A DNA stretch of 6,874 bases, taken from the NCBI GenBank assembly GCA_900548135.1, contig URJC01000133.1, forward strand, positions 1-6,874. Reading direction: 5' to 3'. Under the pieces are notes generated by a model that made no database searches, had not been told where the DNA came from, and saw only the letters and a program-made list of their open reading frames with translations. The DNA comes from an uncultured Odoribacter sp. (GTDB lineage: Bacteria; Bacteroidota; Bacteroidia; Bacteroidales; Marinifilaceae). The position numbers were made by a program, and so were the translations under genes. This document shows positions 1 to 6,874 of the stretch, piece by piece; position 1 is the first letter of the stretch, and every line of letters begins with the position of its first letter.

Positions 1-2315
1 AAAGCTCCTCAGGCCGGGAAACTCCGGTTTACCTATAATGGTAATTATAAACTGGAGGTTCCTGATTTGAGTGTTTATCACCTGACCAATGCGGGAGAAA
101 AATTACGGATAGAGGAGATGGCAGGGTATTACGATGGTAAGAGCAATATTGACTTGATGAGATATTATGCCCACCTGAAACAGGAAGTGCTGAGAGGGGT
201 AAATACCTATTGGCTGGCAGAGCCTTTACGTACTTCCTTCAGTCACCGCCATGGTATAAATCTGGAAGGCGGGGATAAGGCTTTGCGGTATAAAGTGTAT
301 CTGGGTGCTGGATTTACTCCGGGTATCATGAAAAAAACGGACCTGAATACGAAGTCTGGACGGGTGGATATCATCTATCGTTTTAGTAAGTTTTTGGTGT
401 CTAATCAATTGGGTATAGATTATTCGAAAGGTGCACGTACTTCTCCTTACGGTAGTTTCCAGGAATATACGTTGTTAAATCCTTATTACCGACCTTATGA
501 TGAAAATGGGAATATCAGGAAGATATTGGATGAGAATGATTTGTCGATTGGCTGGTATGACTCCAAAACTTTGAATCCATTGTATAATACGCAGTTTAAA
601 TCTATGAATGAGAGCCGGAAATTTGAAGTACGGGAAGCGTTGAAAGTGGAGTATAATCCAATTGAAAATATGCGTTTAAGTCTGGATTTTACGTTATCCA
701 AGTCAAATGGTAAAGTGGAAATCTTTAAATCCGCTCAGCATACTGATTTTGATGGTTATTCTGATCCATCCCTGAAAGGGAGTTTTTCCCAGCAAAATTC
801 GGAGGGATACAATTACCGGGTGAGTTTGACGGGCTCATATAATAAGACTTTGGGTAATGACCATTTATTGTCACTTTATGCCCGTTATAATTTGAGTGAA
901 AATTCAACGGATATCACCACCTTAAATATGACTGGTTTCCCCAATGATCGTTTGGATGAGGTATATTTGGGAACGACTTTTAAGGATGTGAATGGAAGTG
1001 AGGGGACTTCCCGGGCATTGGGCTTTGTTTTTACGCTTAATTATTCGTGGAAACAGCGTTATGCAGTAGACTATAGTATGCGAATAGATGCTTCATCGCA
1101 GTTTGGTGAAAATAACCGTTTTGGTCTGCCGGTTTACGCTGGAACATGGATAAAGAGGCTTTTATCCGGAAATTGGGGATTTTTGATGAGTTAGTGCTTA
1201 GGGGATCTTATGGTATTACCGGTTCACAAGGTTTCTCGCCCTATCAATCTCTACAATTGTACACTTATAGCGGTATGAGGAAGACGTACCGGAGTTCGGA
1301 TGTGATTGGTACAAAATTATATAGTATCGGTAATCCGGATTTGAAATGGCAGAAAACGAAGAATTACAATGTGTCGTTGGATTTTACCTTATTGAAAAAC
1401 CTTGTGAGTGCCCGTTTGGAATACTATCAAAAATTGACCACCAATACATTATTGGATTACTCACTTGCTCCTTCCATTGGTTTTTCCAATATTAAAGATA
1501 ATCTGGGGAGCATATCAAACAAGGGTGTGGAGGCCACTTTAAGGATTATGCCTTATAGCGATCCTTCCAGACAGGCCTATTGGAATGTGATTGTGACAGG
1601 TGCACATAATCAATCCAGGATCAAGAAGATTTCGAATGCCTTGAAGTACCAAAATGAGAAGCAGATGAATAATACGACAACCCGTCCTTTACCACGGTAT
1701 GAAAGCGGTTATTCCCAAACGATTATCTGGGCTGTGCCTTCTCTGGGGATTGACCCGATTTCAGGACGGGAGGTGTTCCTGACGCGCGAAGGGAGACTGA
1801 CCAATGAATGGAATGCTGCCGACCAGATTCCTATGGGAGATACGGAACCTGTATTTTCCGGTACTTTTTCAACTTCTTTTAATTATAGGGGGTTTGGAGT
1901 TACTTTGTCCGGTAAATATAAATGGGGTGGACAGATGTATAATTATACTTTATTGGATAAAGTGGAAAATGCCAATTTGAGGATGAATGTAGACAGACGG
2001 GCTTTGACTGACCGTTGGCAGGAGGTTGGAAATAAGGCTTTTTTCAAGAAAATAGACGGAGAGGCGGACCGGGTGAAAACAAAAGCCAGTTCCCGTTTTA
2101 TCATGGATGAAAATGAGTTTGCCTTAACCACGGTGAATTTGTCTTACCGGATGGATAGTAACCATCAAAAGTTTTTGAATCGAATAGGGGTGTCGACGCT
2201 GACTCTGGGAATGTATCTGGAAGATATTTTACGTCTTTCTACTGTGAAAATCGAACGGGGAATTGAGTATCCTTTCTCACACCAGGTTTCTATGTCATTG
2301 AATATCGTATTTTAA
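1..2315 (+). pseudogene. SusC/RagA-type TonB-dependent outer-membrane transporter, 5' truncated by the window and frameshifted
   Basis: SusC proteins form a 22-strand outer-membrane barrel that imports ligands captured with a SusD lid, powered by TonB. The reading frame is open from base 1 and begins around the end of the plug domain; PDLSVYHLTNAGEKL matches the segment that follows the plug in this family. About 374 residues are read in frame 1 up to base 1122. Family sequence then continues in frame 3 from 1122 (WSAGLRWNMDKEAF, then LGIFDELVLRGSYGITG) for 397 residues to a TAA at 2313-2315. The C-terminus, RGIEYPFSHQVSMSLNIVF, is a typical final barrel strand ending in Phe. Read as annotated, frame 1 runs on through 23 aberrant residues to a TAG at 1192-1194, which would remove roughly half the barrel. 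The two visible parts total about 770 residues; full-length family members are about 1000-1100, so some 250-300 N-terminal residues lie upstream. The family assignment is very secure. Whether the break is biological or an assembly error cannot be decided here. Confidence 0.93.
1117..1125 (+). other. Frameshift junction in the SusC-like gene, probable 10-base deletion
   Basis: Frame 1 reads FGENNRF up to base 1122 and frame 3 reads WSAGLRWN from 1122. Family members usually have three residues, often APF or similar, between this RF and the Trp. Restoring them needs 10 extra bases, and 10 also gives the observed frame change. No slippery heptamer for programmed frameshifting is visible. The event size is inferred from remembered family consensus, not from an alignment. 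Confidence 0.75.
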
Positions 2316-2334
2316 TTCGTCAAAAGAAATCATT

Positions 2335-3756
2335 ATGAAAAAGAAAATATTAACCGGAATGTTAATTTGTAGTCTGGGAATTACGGCGTGTTCCGACTGG
2401 CTGAATGTGGAGCCTAAAACAACCGTGAAGGAAAAAGAATTGTTCAGCCGAGAAATTGGCTTTAAGGAGGCCTTGACCGGAATTTATATTCAGATGGGGG
2501 GATCCGGATTATACGGACGGAATTTGTCTTATGGTTTCCTGGATATTTTGGGCCAATGTTATCAACCGAAAGACGGGGCCGGAGATTTTTATTATCAGAA
2601 TAAAGCCTATTATGAGTTCCCGTCTGATAAGACTGAGTCTACGACGAATGCCGTGTGGAGCGGGATGTACAGTGTGATTGCCAATGTGAATAACCTGCTG
2701 TATTGGATAGACCGGAAAAAGGATGTATTTACTACTGAAGGATATTATGAGATCATAAAAGGAGAAGCTTTGGGATTACGGGCATTTTTGCATTTTGACC
2801 TTTTGAGGATGTTTGGTCCCGTTTATAAGCAGGATCCGGATGGATTATCCATTTGCTACCGGACTGTTTTTGACCGGAATAGCCGGAAAATATTACCTGC
2901 TTCTGCTGTCATGGATAGTATATTAGTAGATTTGCATGCTGCAGAAACTATACTGACAGGAAAAGATCCCTTGAATTATAATTTTCCCAGAACTGTCAAT
3001 GATGAAATGGGATATGAGGGGGATGGATTTTTGACGATGAGGCATAAACGGATGAATCTATATGCCGTGAAAGCTCTTTTGGCACGTGTGCATCTTTGGG
3101 CAAATCAGAAAAGTGAAGCCGGAAAATATGCTTTGGATGTGGTGCGTAGTGGATATTTTAGCTTGGTTTCGGATAATTCTGTTGACCGGATTTTTTCTTC
3201 TGAACTTTTGTTTTCTCTTTATATTGATGCTTTTGACCAGCAAGTGAAAAATGATTTTAGTTGGAGAGGGTCCTGGTATATTTTTGAGAAGGAATTTCTG
3301 AATGAGTATTTTGATGTTAGTGTTGATGGTTCCAATGATATCCGTTACCGTGAAGGGACCGGGTTTATCCATGATGCTTCGGGGCAGTTTGTGCAGAAAT
3401 ACAATCAGGAAGGTTTGTGGACTTCACTTGAGAACACAGTCCCGCTGATCCGTTTACCGGAAATGTATTATATTCTGGCAGAATGTGCGGAAGATGAGGG
3501 AGAAGCTGCAGGTTATCTGAATAAAGTAAGGGAAGCACGGGGAATTGAAGCCGTTGCCTTTGAAAATGAATCCAGAGAAGAAGCCTTGACAAAAGAATAC
3601 CGGAAAGAGTTTTATGCGGAAGGACAATTGTTTTTTTTCTATAAACGCTGGTTTAAGTCTTCTTTTCTGCATTGTCCGGTGAGGGAGATGAAAGCAAGTA
3701 ATTATCAGTTCAGTATTCCTGATGATGAAATACTGTTTGGAGATGTTCCGCAATGA
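2335..3756 (+). CDS. SusD/RagB-type nutrient-binding outer-membrane lipoprotein
   Basis: SusD-like proteins are surface lipoproteins that cap the SusC barrel, help bind the ligand and open like a lid. This one is 473 residues long. The N-terminus has a basic start and a hydrophobic stretch ending in a lipobox ITAC, with the lipidated Cys at residue 19. CSDWLNVEPKT follows, the usual SusD opening. Family landmarks are the helical GLRAFLHFDLLRMFGP at 147-162, VPLIRLPEMYYILAEC at 369-384, the repeat helix YLNKVREARG at 394-403, EGQLFFFYKR at 429-438 and a DDEILFG ending. The length is a little short for the family (commonly 480-600), as expected for non-glycan members, but the fold looks complete. 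The ATG lies 19 bases after the SusC stop and there is no strong ribosome binding site. A run of eight T at 3631-3638 falls inside codons for the conserved LFFFY and could be prone to slippage. The specificity of the bound ligand cannot be read from the sequence. Confidence 0.96.
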   Translation: MKKKILTGMLICSLGITACSDWLNVEPKTTVKEKELFSREIGFKEALTGIYIQMGGSGLYGRNLSYGFLDILGQCYQPKDGAGDFYYQNKAYYEFPSDKTESTTNAVWSGMYSVIANVNNLLYWIDRKKDVFTTEGYYEIIKGEALGLRAFLHFDLLRMFGPVYKQDPDGLSICYRTVFDRNSRKILPASAVMDSILVDLHAAETILTGKDPLNYNFPRTVNDEMGYEGDGFLTMRHKRMNLYAVKALLARVHLWANQKSEAGKYALDVVRSGYFSLVSDNSVDRIFSSELLFSLYIDAFDQQVKNDFSWRGSWYIFEKEFLNEYFDVSVDGSNDIRYREGTGFIHDASGQFVQKYNQEGLWTSLENTVPLIRLPEMYYILAECAEDEGEAAGYLNKVREARGIEAVAFENESREEALTKEYRKEFYAEGQLFFFYKRWFKSSFLHCPVREMKASNYQFSIPDDEILFGDVPQ

Positions 3757-3782
3757 TGGTGTCATATTAAAGTAATAGAGTT

Positions 3783-4523
3783 ATGAAAAAGATATATTTA
3801 ATCCTGATGTTGATGGCTGGATTTTTCCTTTCCGGATGTTCAGAATATCAGATGAAAATTTATGAAACAAATGACCGGATTAATTTCACGGCAACCAATG
3901 AATACGGGCAAGAGACTGACCGGATAGAAGATTTGGTTTATGAGAAAAATTTTGGTACAATGCCTCCTGCCCAGCTTTACGACACGATGGTGATTGAAGT
4001 GAAGGTGCAAGGAAATATAACAGACTATTCCCGGAAAATCGCTTTTAAGGTGGAACCGGAGAATGGCGGGATTGAGGTTGTGTGTCCGGAAGAATATTAT
4101 GTTCCTGCCGATGCCTATAAAGCTGCTTTTAAGGTGTTGGTGAAAAGAGTAGAATTATTGGATACTGTCCTGGAAGCAAAACTGACTTTTGATTATGCCC
4201 GTAGTGATTTTCAGGCGGGAACTGTCGAACGTCAGCAATATAGATTGACCTGTTATGATGTGATTACGATTGATCTGGTGAATATGAGTATGGTGTACTG
4301 GAATTATTTTTATAAAAGATATCTGGGAACCTGGAGCAATGTCAAGGCCCGGTTTATTATTCAGACGCTGGGTGTGACTGATTTTCTGGAGTGGCGTCCT
4401 TATATACAGTCAGATGCTGTTGTCTTGAAAAAGGCCTTGGAGGAATATAAGGCTAATCCTGCTAACTCTCCTTTATATGATGAAACCCGGTTACCTGAGA
4501 AAATTTGGATATCTTTTGACTAA
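3783..4523 (+). CDS. DUF4843 domain-containing lipoprotein
   Basis: This 246-residue protein has a signal peptide with a canonical lipobox LSGC (Cys19), so it should be lipid-anchored and probably exported to the outer membrane. After Cys19 the pattern fits DUF4843: a short strand with INF, then DTMVIEVKVQGNITDYSRKIAFKV (about 66-90), a VPADAYKAAFKVLVKRVELLD block (about 106-126), and a C-terminal part with YLGTWSNVKARFIIQTLGVTDF. Such proteins are mostly beta-sandwich-like and are found almost only next to SusC/SusD pairs. The start is 26 bases after the SusD stop, and the gene ends 12 bases before the next start, so cotranscription is very likely. By analogy with the B. thetaiotaomicron BT2261-BT2264 assembly (recalled, not checked), it may be an accessory subunit on the SusCD complex. 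No catalytic motif is seen. The biochemical role is unknown. Confidence 0.88.
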   Translation: MKKIYLILMLMAGFFLSGCSEYQMKIYETNDRINFTATNEYGQETDRIEDLVYEKNFGTMPPAQLYDTMVIEVKVQGNITDYSRKIAFKVEPENGGIEVVCPEEYYVPADAYKAAFKVLVKRVELLDTVLEAKLTFDYARSDFQAGTVERQQYRLTCYDVITIDLVNMSMVYWNYFYKRYLGTWSNVKARFIIQTLGVTDFLEWRPYIQSDAVVLKKALEEYKANPANSPLYDETRLPEKIWISFD

Positions 4524-4535
4524 AAATGAAATAAA

Positions 4536-6167
4536 ATGAAAAATGCGGTTTATTTTCTGATGATATTTATGCTGTTGTCTTCGTGTTATGAAGATAAAGG
4601 GAATTATGACTATACAGCAGTGAACGAATTGAGCGTGCAGTTACCTTCCAGTTATGGATTACGCCTGGGAGATACGACCTTGGTGATCCGTCCGGTAATT
4701 TCACAGTCGATGCGGGATGGATACAAGCATTTGCAGTTTTATTGGCAACATTCAACGGTTAATTTTGCTTCGGTTACTGCCAAAGAAGCGGATACATTGA
4801 GTTTTGCAGATACTGTAGCCTTACGTATTAATCCGGATGACAAAGACCTGAAATATGAACATTATTTGCGGCTGAATGTTTACGATGAAGAAAATGATAT
4901 TTTATATCCTTATCAAACAAAAGTATCTGTAGTGAAGCCTTTTAACGGGGCTTGGATGGTGTTACATAAACAGAAAGGGGAAACGCGTTTGGGGGCTGTT
5001 GAATATATTGATGGAAAGCCTTTGGTGACTCTTGATGCTTATAATGAAATGACTGGTAAGAAATTGCATGGCGAACCGTTGTGTCTGGGGTGTCATGAGG
5101 GTATAGTAACTTCTTATTGGAGGGCTGGGAATTATGTGTATAATGGTTTTTCTATAATAACGGATGATCCGGATGAGGCCGGAATTTATACACAATGGAA
5201 AAAATTTGAAAAAAATGATAGCCTGTCCAGGATGGTGGCACCAGCTTATCGGGAGATGATCAATTATGAGCGTATTACTCAATATGGAACTTTTTCTTCT
5301 GCCTCTGTATGTCTGAGTGATGGAGTCTTGTATCAGGGAGGAAACGGATTGAAGTTGTATAAAGCACCTATTAACAGTAATGTAAAAGGCGGGGTGTATT
5401 TATCGCACGCTGCTTCTGTCGGGTTCATTTCTGTGTATTATGATAAAATCGGACGCCGTTTTCTGAATTACTATTATTATAATAATGTCCACAGCATTGA
5501 TCCCCTGATTTTCAATGAAGCTGGTAATCAGGAAACGTTGAATCCGATCCCTGCCCGTCCGACTAATGTGCAATATGGGGTTATTGATCCGAATGCGATA
5601 CCAGAAGGACAGGAGGTCATTTATATTGGTCATGGATATCAGTATGGACCGACGATGACAGGGGCAGGCAACCGGATGTATTGTTATGCGTATGCCTTGG
5701 GAGATCATAATAAATCGTATATCTGGGAGTTCCGTTCTTACGGGATTATCAACAGCAGTGATGTTGCTTTTTCCGGTTATTATGAGATTGATACGCCGGC
5801 GGGTATAGACGAAAATACTTGTTTTGCTTCCAGTATGGCTTATAATGGGATTTTATTTTATGCTCTGGGAAATAAGGTCTACCGCTTGGATTTTACAACT
5901 TCGGGAGGAGTGGCTAGTGTCGTTTATGCTCATCCTGATGGGGGAAATATTTCTAAAATGAAATTTGCGAAGAGCGGAGCTGTCAATTCCAAACTGGATT
6001 ATCCGGGAGGAACATGGCATCCAAACCGGACTTTGGCAGTGGTTGTTGATCAGAACGACGGAAATTCAGACTTAGTGATATTGAAATTATCCGTATCCGG
6101 AAAGATGGAGGGAGGGGCACAAAGTTATTCCGATTTTGGAAAAATTAAAGACATTGTATTTTTGTAA
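4536..6167 (+). CDS. PKD-like family lipoprotein, SusCD accessory surface protein
   Basis: The protein has 543 residues. A short signal peptide ends in the lipobox LSSC (Cys17). The following CYEDKGNYDYTAVNEL is the hallmark opening of the PKD-like lipoproteins found with SusC/SusD and DUF4843 genes. Residues about 25-135 look like one immunoglobulin/PKD-type beta domain, with RLGDTTLVIRPVI and a YLRLNVYDEEN strand. From FNGAWMVLHKQKGETRL (136-152) onward comes a long beta-rich region whose repeated short strands and Gly/Tyr-rich loops suggest a propeller-like or sheet-rich fold; this fold is my inference. A CLGCH sequence at 183-187 fits the CxxCH pattern of c-type heme attachment, but it occurs only once. 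No enzyme active site is recognised. The gene is last in the operon, 12 bases after DUF4843. The likely role is ligand binding or scaffolding on the outer face of the SusCD transporter; no ligand can be assigned. Confidence 0.88.
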   Translation: MKNAVYFLMIFMLLSSCYEDKGNYDYTAVNELSVQLPSSYGLRLGDTTLVIRPVISQSMRDGYKHLQFYWQHSTVNFASVTAKEADTLSFADTVALRINPDDKDLKYEHYLRLNVYDEENDILYPYQTKVSVVKPFNGAWMVLHKQKGETRLGAVEYIDGKPLVTLDAYNEMTGKKLHGEPLCLGCHEGIVTSYWRAGNYVYNGFSIITDDPDEAGIYTQWKKFEKNDSLSRMVAPAYREMINYERITQYGTFSSASVCLSDGVLYQGGNGLKLYKAPINSNVKGGVYLSHAASVGFISVYYDKIGRRFLNYYYYNNVHSIDPLIFNEAGNQETLNPIPARPTNVQYGVIDPNAIPEGQEVIYIGHGYQYGPTMTGAGNRMYCYAYALGDHNKSYIWEFRSYGIINSSDVAFSGYYEIDTPAGIDENTCFASSMAYNGILFYALGNKVYRLDFTTSGGVASVVYAHPDGGNISKMKFAKSGAVNSKLDYPGGTWHPNRTLAVVVDQNDGNSDLVILKLSVSGKMEGGAQSYSDFGKIKDIVFL

Positions 6168-6219
6168 TGGGATTTTGTCTGTTGAAATATGATGTCACGT
6201 AGTAGGGCCTAAATAGCGG

Positions 6220-6262
6220 TAAGCCGGAAATCAACATGGGAAACCAGAAGATTTTCGGCTTA
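6220..6262 (+). terminator. Hairpin, probable transcription terminator of the SusCD operon
   Basis: The two 13-base arms at 6220-6232 (TAAGCCGGAAATC) and 6250-6262 (GATTTTCGGCTTA) pair fully if one G-U wobble is allowed, around a 17-base loop. The hairpin starts 53 bases after the last stop codon and is followed by TATTTT, a weak T-rich tail. The position and stem favour termination of the operon transcript. The large loop and short tail make it less than canonical. Confidence 0.6.
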
Positions 6263-6272
6263 TATTTTGGGA

Positions 6273-6425
6273 CTAATGTAAAAATTGTATATTGACTAGA
6301 TTTCGGGTTTGCCTCCGTGAAAAAAAAGTCCGTTTCCCGATGCGATTGCGCTGATTCGCTGCGGTTTGCATTTCGTCGAACGGTTCTGCAAGCAATAATT
6401 TTGTTCCATTAAAAACGCCGGACAT
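6273..6425 (-). CDS. Possible small 50-residue protein, unrecognised
   Basis: An ATG at 6425-6423 on the minus strand opens 50 codons to a TAG at 6273. The G-rich GGGAGGGGGG ends about 9 bases upstream of the ATG and could act as a Shine-Dalgarno sequence, though such sites are uncommon in Bacteroidota. The product begins MSGVFNGTKLLLAEPFDEMQ and ends in a basic, Arg-rich half with RNRIGKRTFFSRRQTR. I do not recognise a family. A second minus-strand frame covers the same bases (from 6661 to 6296) and looks no better. The region could equally be non-coding, and the call is weak. Confidence 0.2.
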   Translation of the reverse strand: MSGVFNGTKLLLAEPFDEMQTAANQRNRIGKRTFFSRRQTRNLVNIQFLH

Positions 6426-6496
6426 TGACGATTGCCCCCCTCCCGATTATTAGTCAGTATAAGAACGGGCTTCTGAATTGAACCGGACAAGTAAGA

Positions 6497-6526
6497 AAAC
6501 GGGTAGGCTTCAAAACCTGCCCGTTT
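6497..6526. terminator. Strong hairpin, possible bidirectional terminator
   Basis: The arms AAACGGGTAGG (6497-6507) and CCTGCCCGTTT (6516-6526) form an 11-bp stem with a single T/G pair and an 8-base loop. On the minus strand the stem is followed by TCTTACTT; on the plus strand by CGTTTTC. The minus-strand tail is the more T-rich, so it may end a transcript coming from the right edge. It lies away from any certain gene, so a role as a structured-RNA element is also possible. Confidence 0.5.
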
Positions 6527-6767
6527 CGTTTTCAGGGAATCATTTTTAGTATGGTTATCCTTGCCATCTTGCACCTGCATATTTGATACTGCGAAAATCG
6601 TAATAGGACGTAGCAATGTGGCCTTCCAATTGATGTCGTGCAGACAGCCTGCGCCCGGCACCGTGTTAGGTATTTTTTCGGATATTCATATTTGTTCTGT
6701 GTGGAGAAAGCTATTATTCATCAGCTCGATGACGCACCAAATACACGGACAGATATACCCTCCAATA

Positions 6768-6808
6768 GCCCAATGTTGGTTGTAACATTGGGCAGACGGT
6801 TACAACCA
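6768..6808. repeat. Two overlapping perfect 10-bp inverted repeats, mutually exclusive hairpins
   Basis: Pair A is GCCCAATGTT (6768-6777) with AACATTGGGC (6784-6793), with a 6-base loop. Pair B is TGGTTGTAAC (6777-6786) with GTTACAACCA (6799-6808), with a 12-base loop. The arms share bases 6777 and 6784-6786, so both hairpins cannot form fully at once. The stop codon of the minus-strand frame lies in the right arm of pair B. It could be a terminator for that frame, an attenuator-like switch or a protein-binding or recombination site. Confidence 0.65.
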
Positions 6809-6874
6809 TATTTGCGATGTCTGTTTGTAGGTCGGATTGTCCGGCTGGTCATTCGTCAGCCCCGTAAAATCTCC
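6800..6874 (-). CDS. Possible C-terminal end of a minus-strand gene entering from the right edge
   Basis: On the minus strand, one frame is open from the window edge for 24 codons and stops at a TAA at 6802-6800. It reads GDFTGLTNDQPDNPTYKQTS and then QIWL. The two other minus-strand frames stop within about 30 bases. Inverted repeats follow the stop immediately, as a gene end would suggest. The fragment is too short to assign to a family and could be chance. If real, it converges on the SusCD operon. Confidence 0.3.
   Translation of the reverse strand, partial: GDFTGLTNDQPDNPTYKQTSQIWL

Larger units (their letters stand above)
6168..6874. other. 707-base stretch after the operon with no convincing complete gene
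   Basis: The stretch contains a probable operon terminator, a possible 50-codon minus-strand frame, a strong hairpin at 6497-6526, overlapping inverted repeats at 6768-6808 and the end of a minus-strand frame that enters from the right edge. Hand counts give 30, 26 and 28 G+C per 60 bases in three consecutive blocks from 6301, against 24 of 60 in a block at 4741 in the operon. Longer open frames here (minus 6296-6661 from a GTG, plus 6561-6785 from a TTG) lack recognisable domains and good start contexts. No tRNA, CRISPR array, insertion sequence or integrase is seen. It may be the edge of a separate genetic unit. Confidence 0.6.

Noticed and set aside
1117..1150. Programmed ribosomal frameshift in the SusC-like gene
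   Set aside because: There is no slippery heptamer at the junction, and family residues appear to be missing as well as out of frame, which recoding would not explain.
1146..2315. Separate gene starting at the ATG at 1146
   Set aside because: That ATG is an internal Met of the conserved WNMDKEAF segment; the frame upstream (WSAGLR) is still SusC sequence, and there is no signal peptide.
3058..3372. Minus-strand open frames inside the SusD, SusC and PKD-like genes
   Set aside because: They are antisense to genes with clear family motifs and encode low-complexity, domain-free translations.
1..6167. Classical polysaccharide utilization locus
   Set aside because: Although a SusC/SusD pair is present, no carbohydrate-active enzyme or SusR/hybrid two-component regulator is visible in the window.
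6296..6661. 121-codon minus-strand frame starting with GTG
   Set aside because: It spans a strong terminator-like hairpin, has no ribosome binding site that I can see and no recognisable domain. It is kept only as a remark in the region description.
6561..6785. 74-codon plus-strand frame
   Set aside because: It starts at TTG without context, ends inside the inverted repeats and has no protein-like features.
6300..6874. CTnDOT-type attachment core (GTANNTTTGC) marking an element end
   Set aside because: Several TTTGC strings are present, but none is preceded by the required GTA at the right spacing.
6168..6874. CRISPR array, tRNA or insertion sequence in the non-coding stretch
   Set aside because: I found no regularly spaced direct repeats, no cloverleaf-like pattern and no transposase remains.

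Overview
The window is from a Bacteroidota chromosome, most likely order Bacteroidales. It carries the 3' three quarters of a SusC-type TonB-dependent transporter gene, followed on the same strand by a SusD-type lipoprotein and two further lipoproteins with Bacteroidota-type lipoboxes. Gaps between genes are only 12 to 26 bases, and Shine-Dalgarno sequences are weak or absent, as is usual in this phylum. I cannot name a genus from the sequence.

Bases 1-2315 hold the SusC-like gene. Its 5' end (signal peptide, carboxypeptidase-D-like domain and most of the plug) lies before the window. The gene is broken near base 1120: the reading frame moves from frame 1 to frame 3. The family-conserved residues on each side suggest that about 10 bases are missing. 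Bases 2335-3756 encode the SusD-like lipoprotein, 3783-4523 a DUF4843-type lipoprotein, and 4536-6167 a PKD-like family lipoprotein. All three are intact. A hairpin at 6220-6262 probably ends the transcript.

SusC, SusD, DUF4843 and PKD-like lipoproteins in this order form a recurring outer-membrane uptake module. From memory, the four-gene BT2261-BT2264 complex of Bacteroides thetaiotaomicron has a similar make-up and was solved with bound peptides. No glycoside hydrolase, sulfatase, polysaccharide lyase or regulator is visible here, so the cargo may be peptides or another non-glycan ligand. With SusC disrupted, the three lipoproteins may be left without a channel, unless the frameshift is strain-specific, reversible or an assembly error.

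Bases 6168-6874 contain no convincing complete gene. They are somewhat richer in G+C than the operon and hold three hairpin-forming elements. One is a pair of overlapping, mutually exclusive 10-bp inverted repeats at 6768-6808. A minus-strand reading frame enters from the right edge and stops at 6800. This stretch is the least explained part of the window and may be the junction with a different, convergently transcribed block of DNA.
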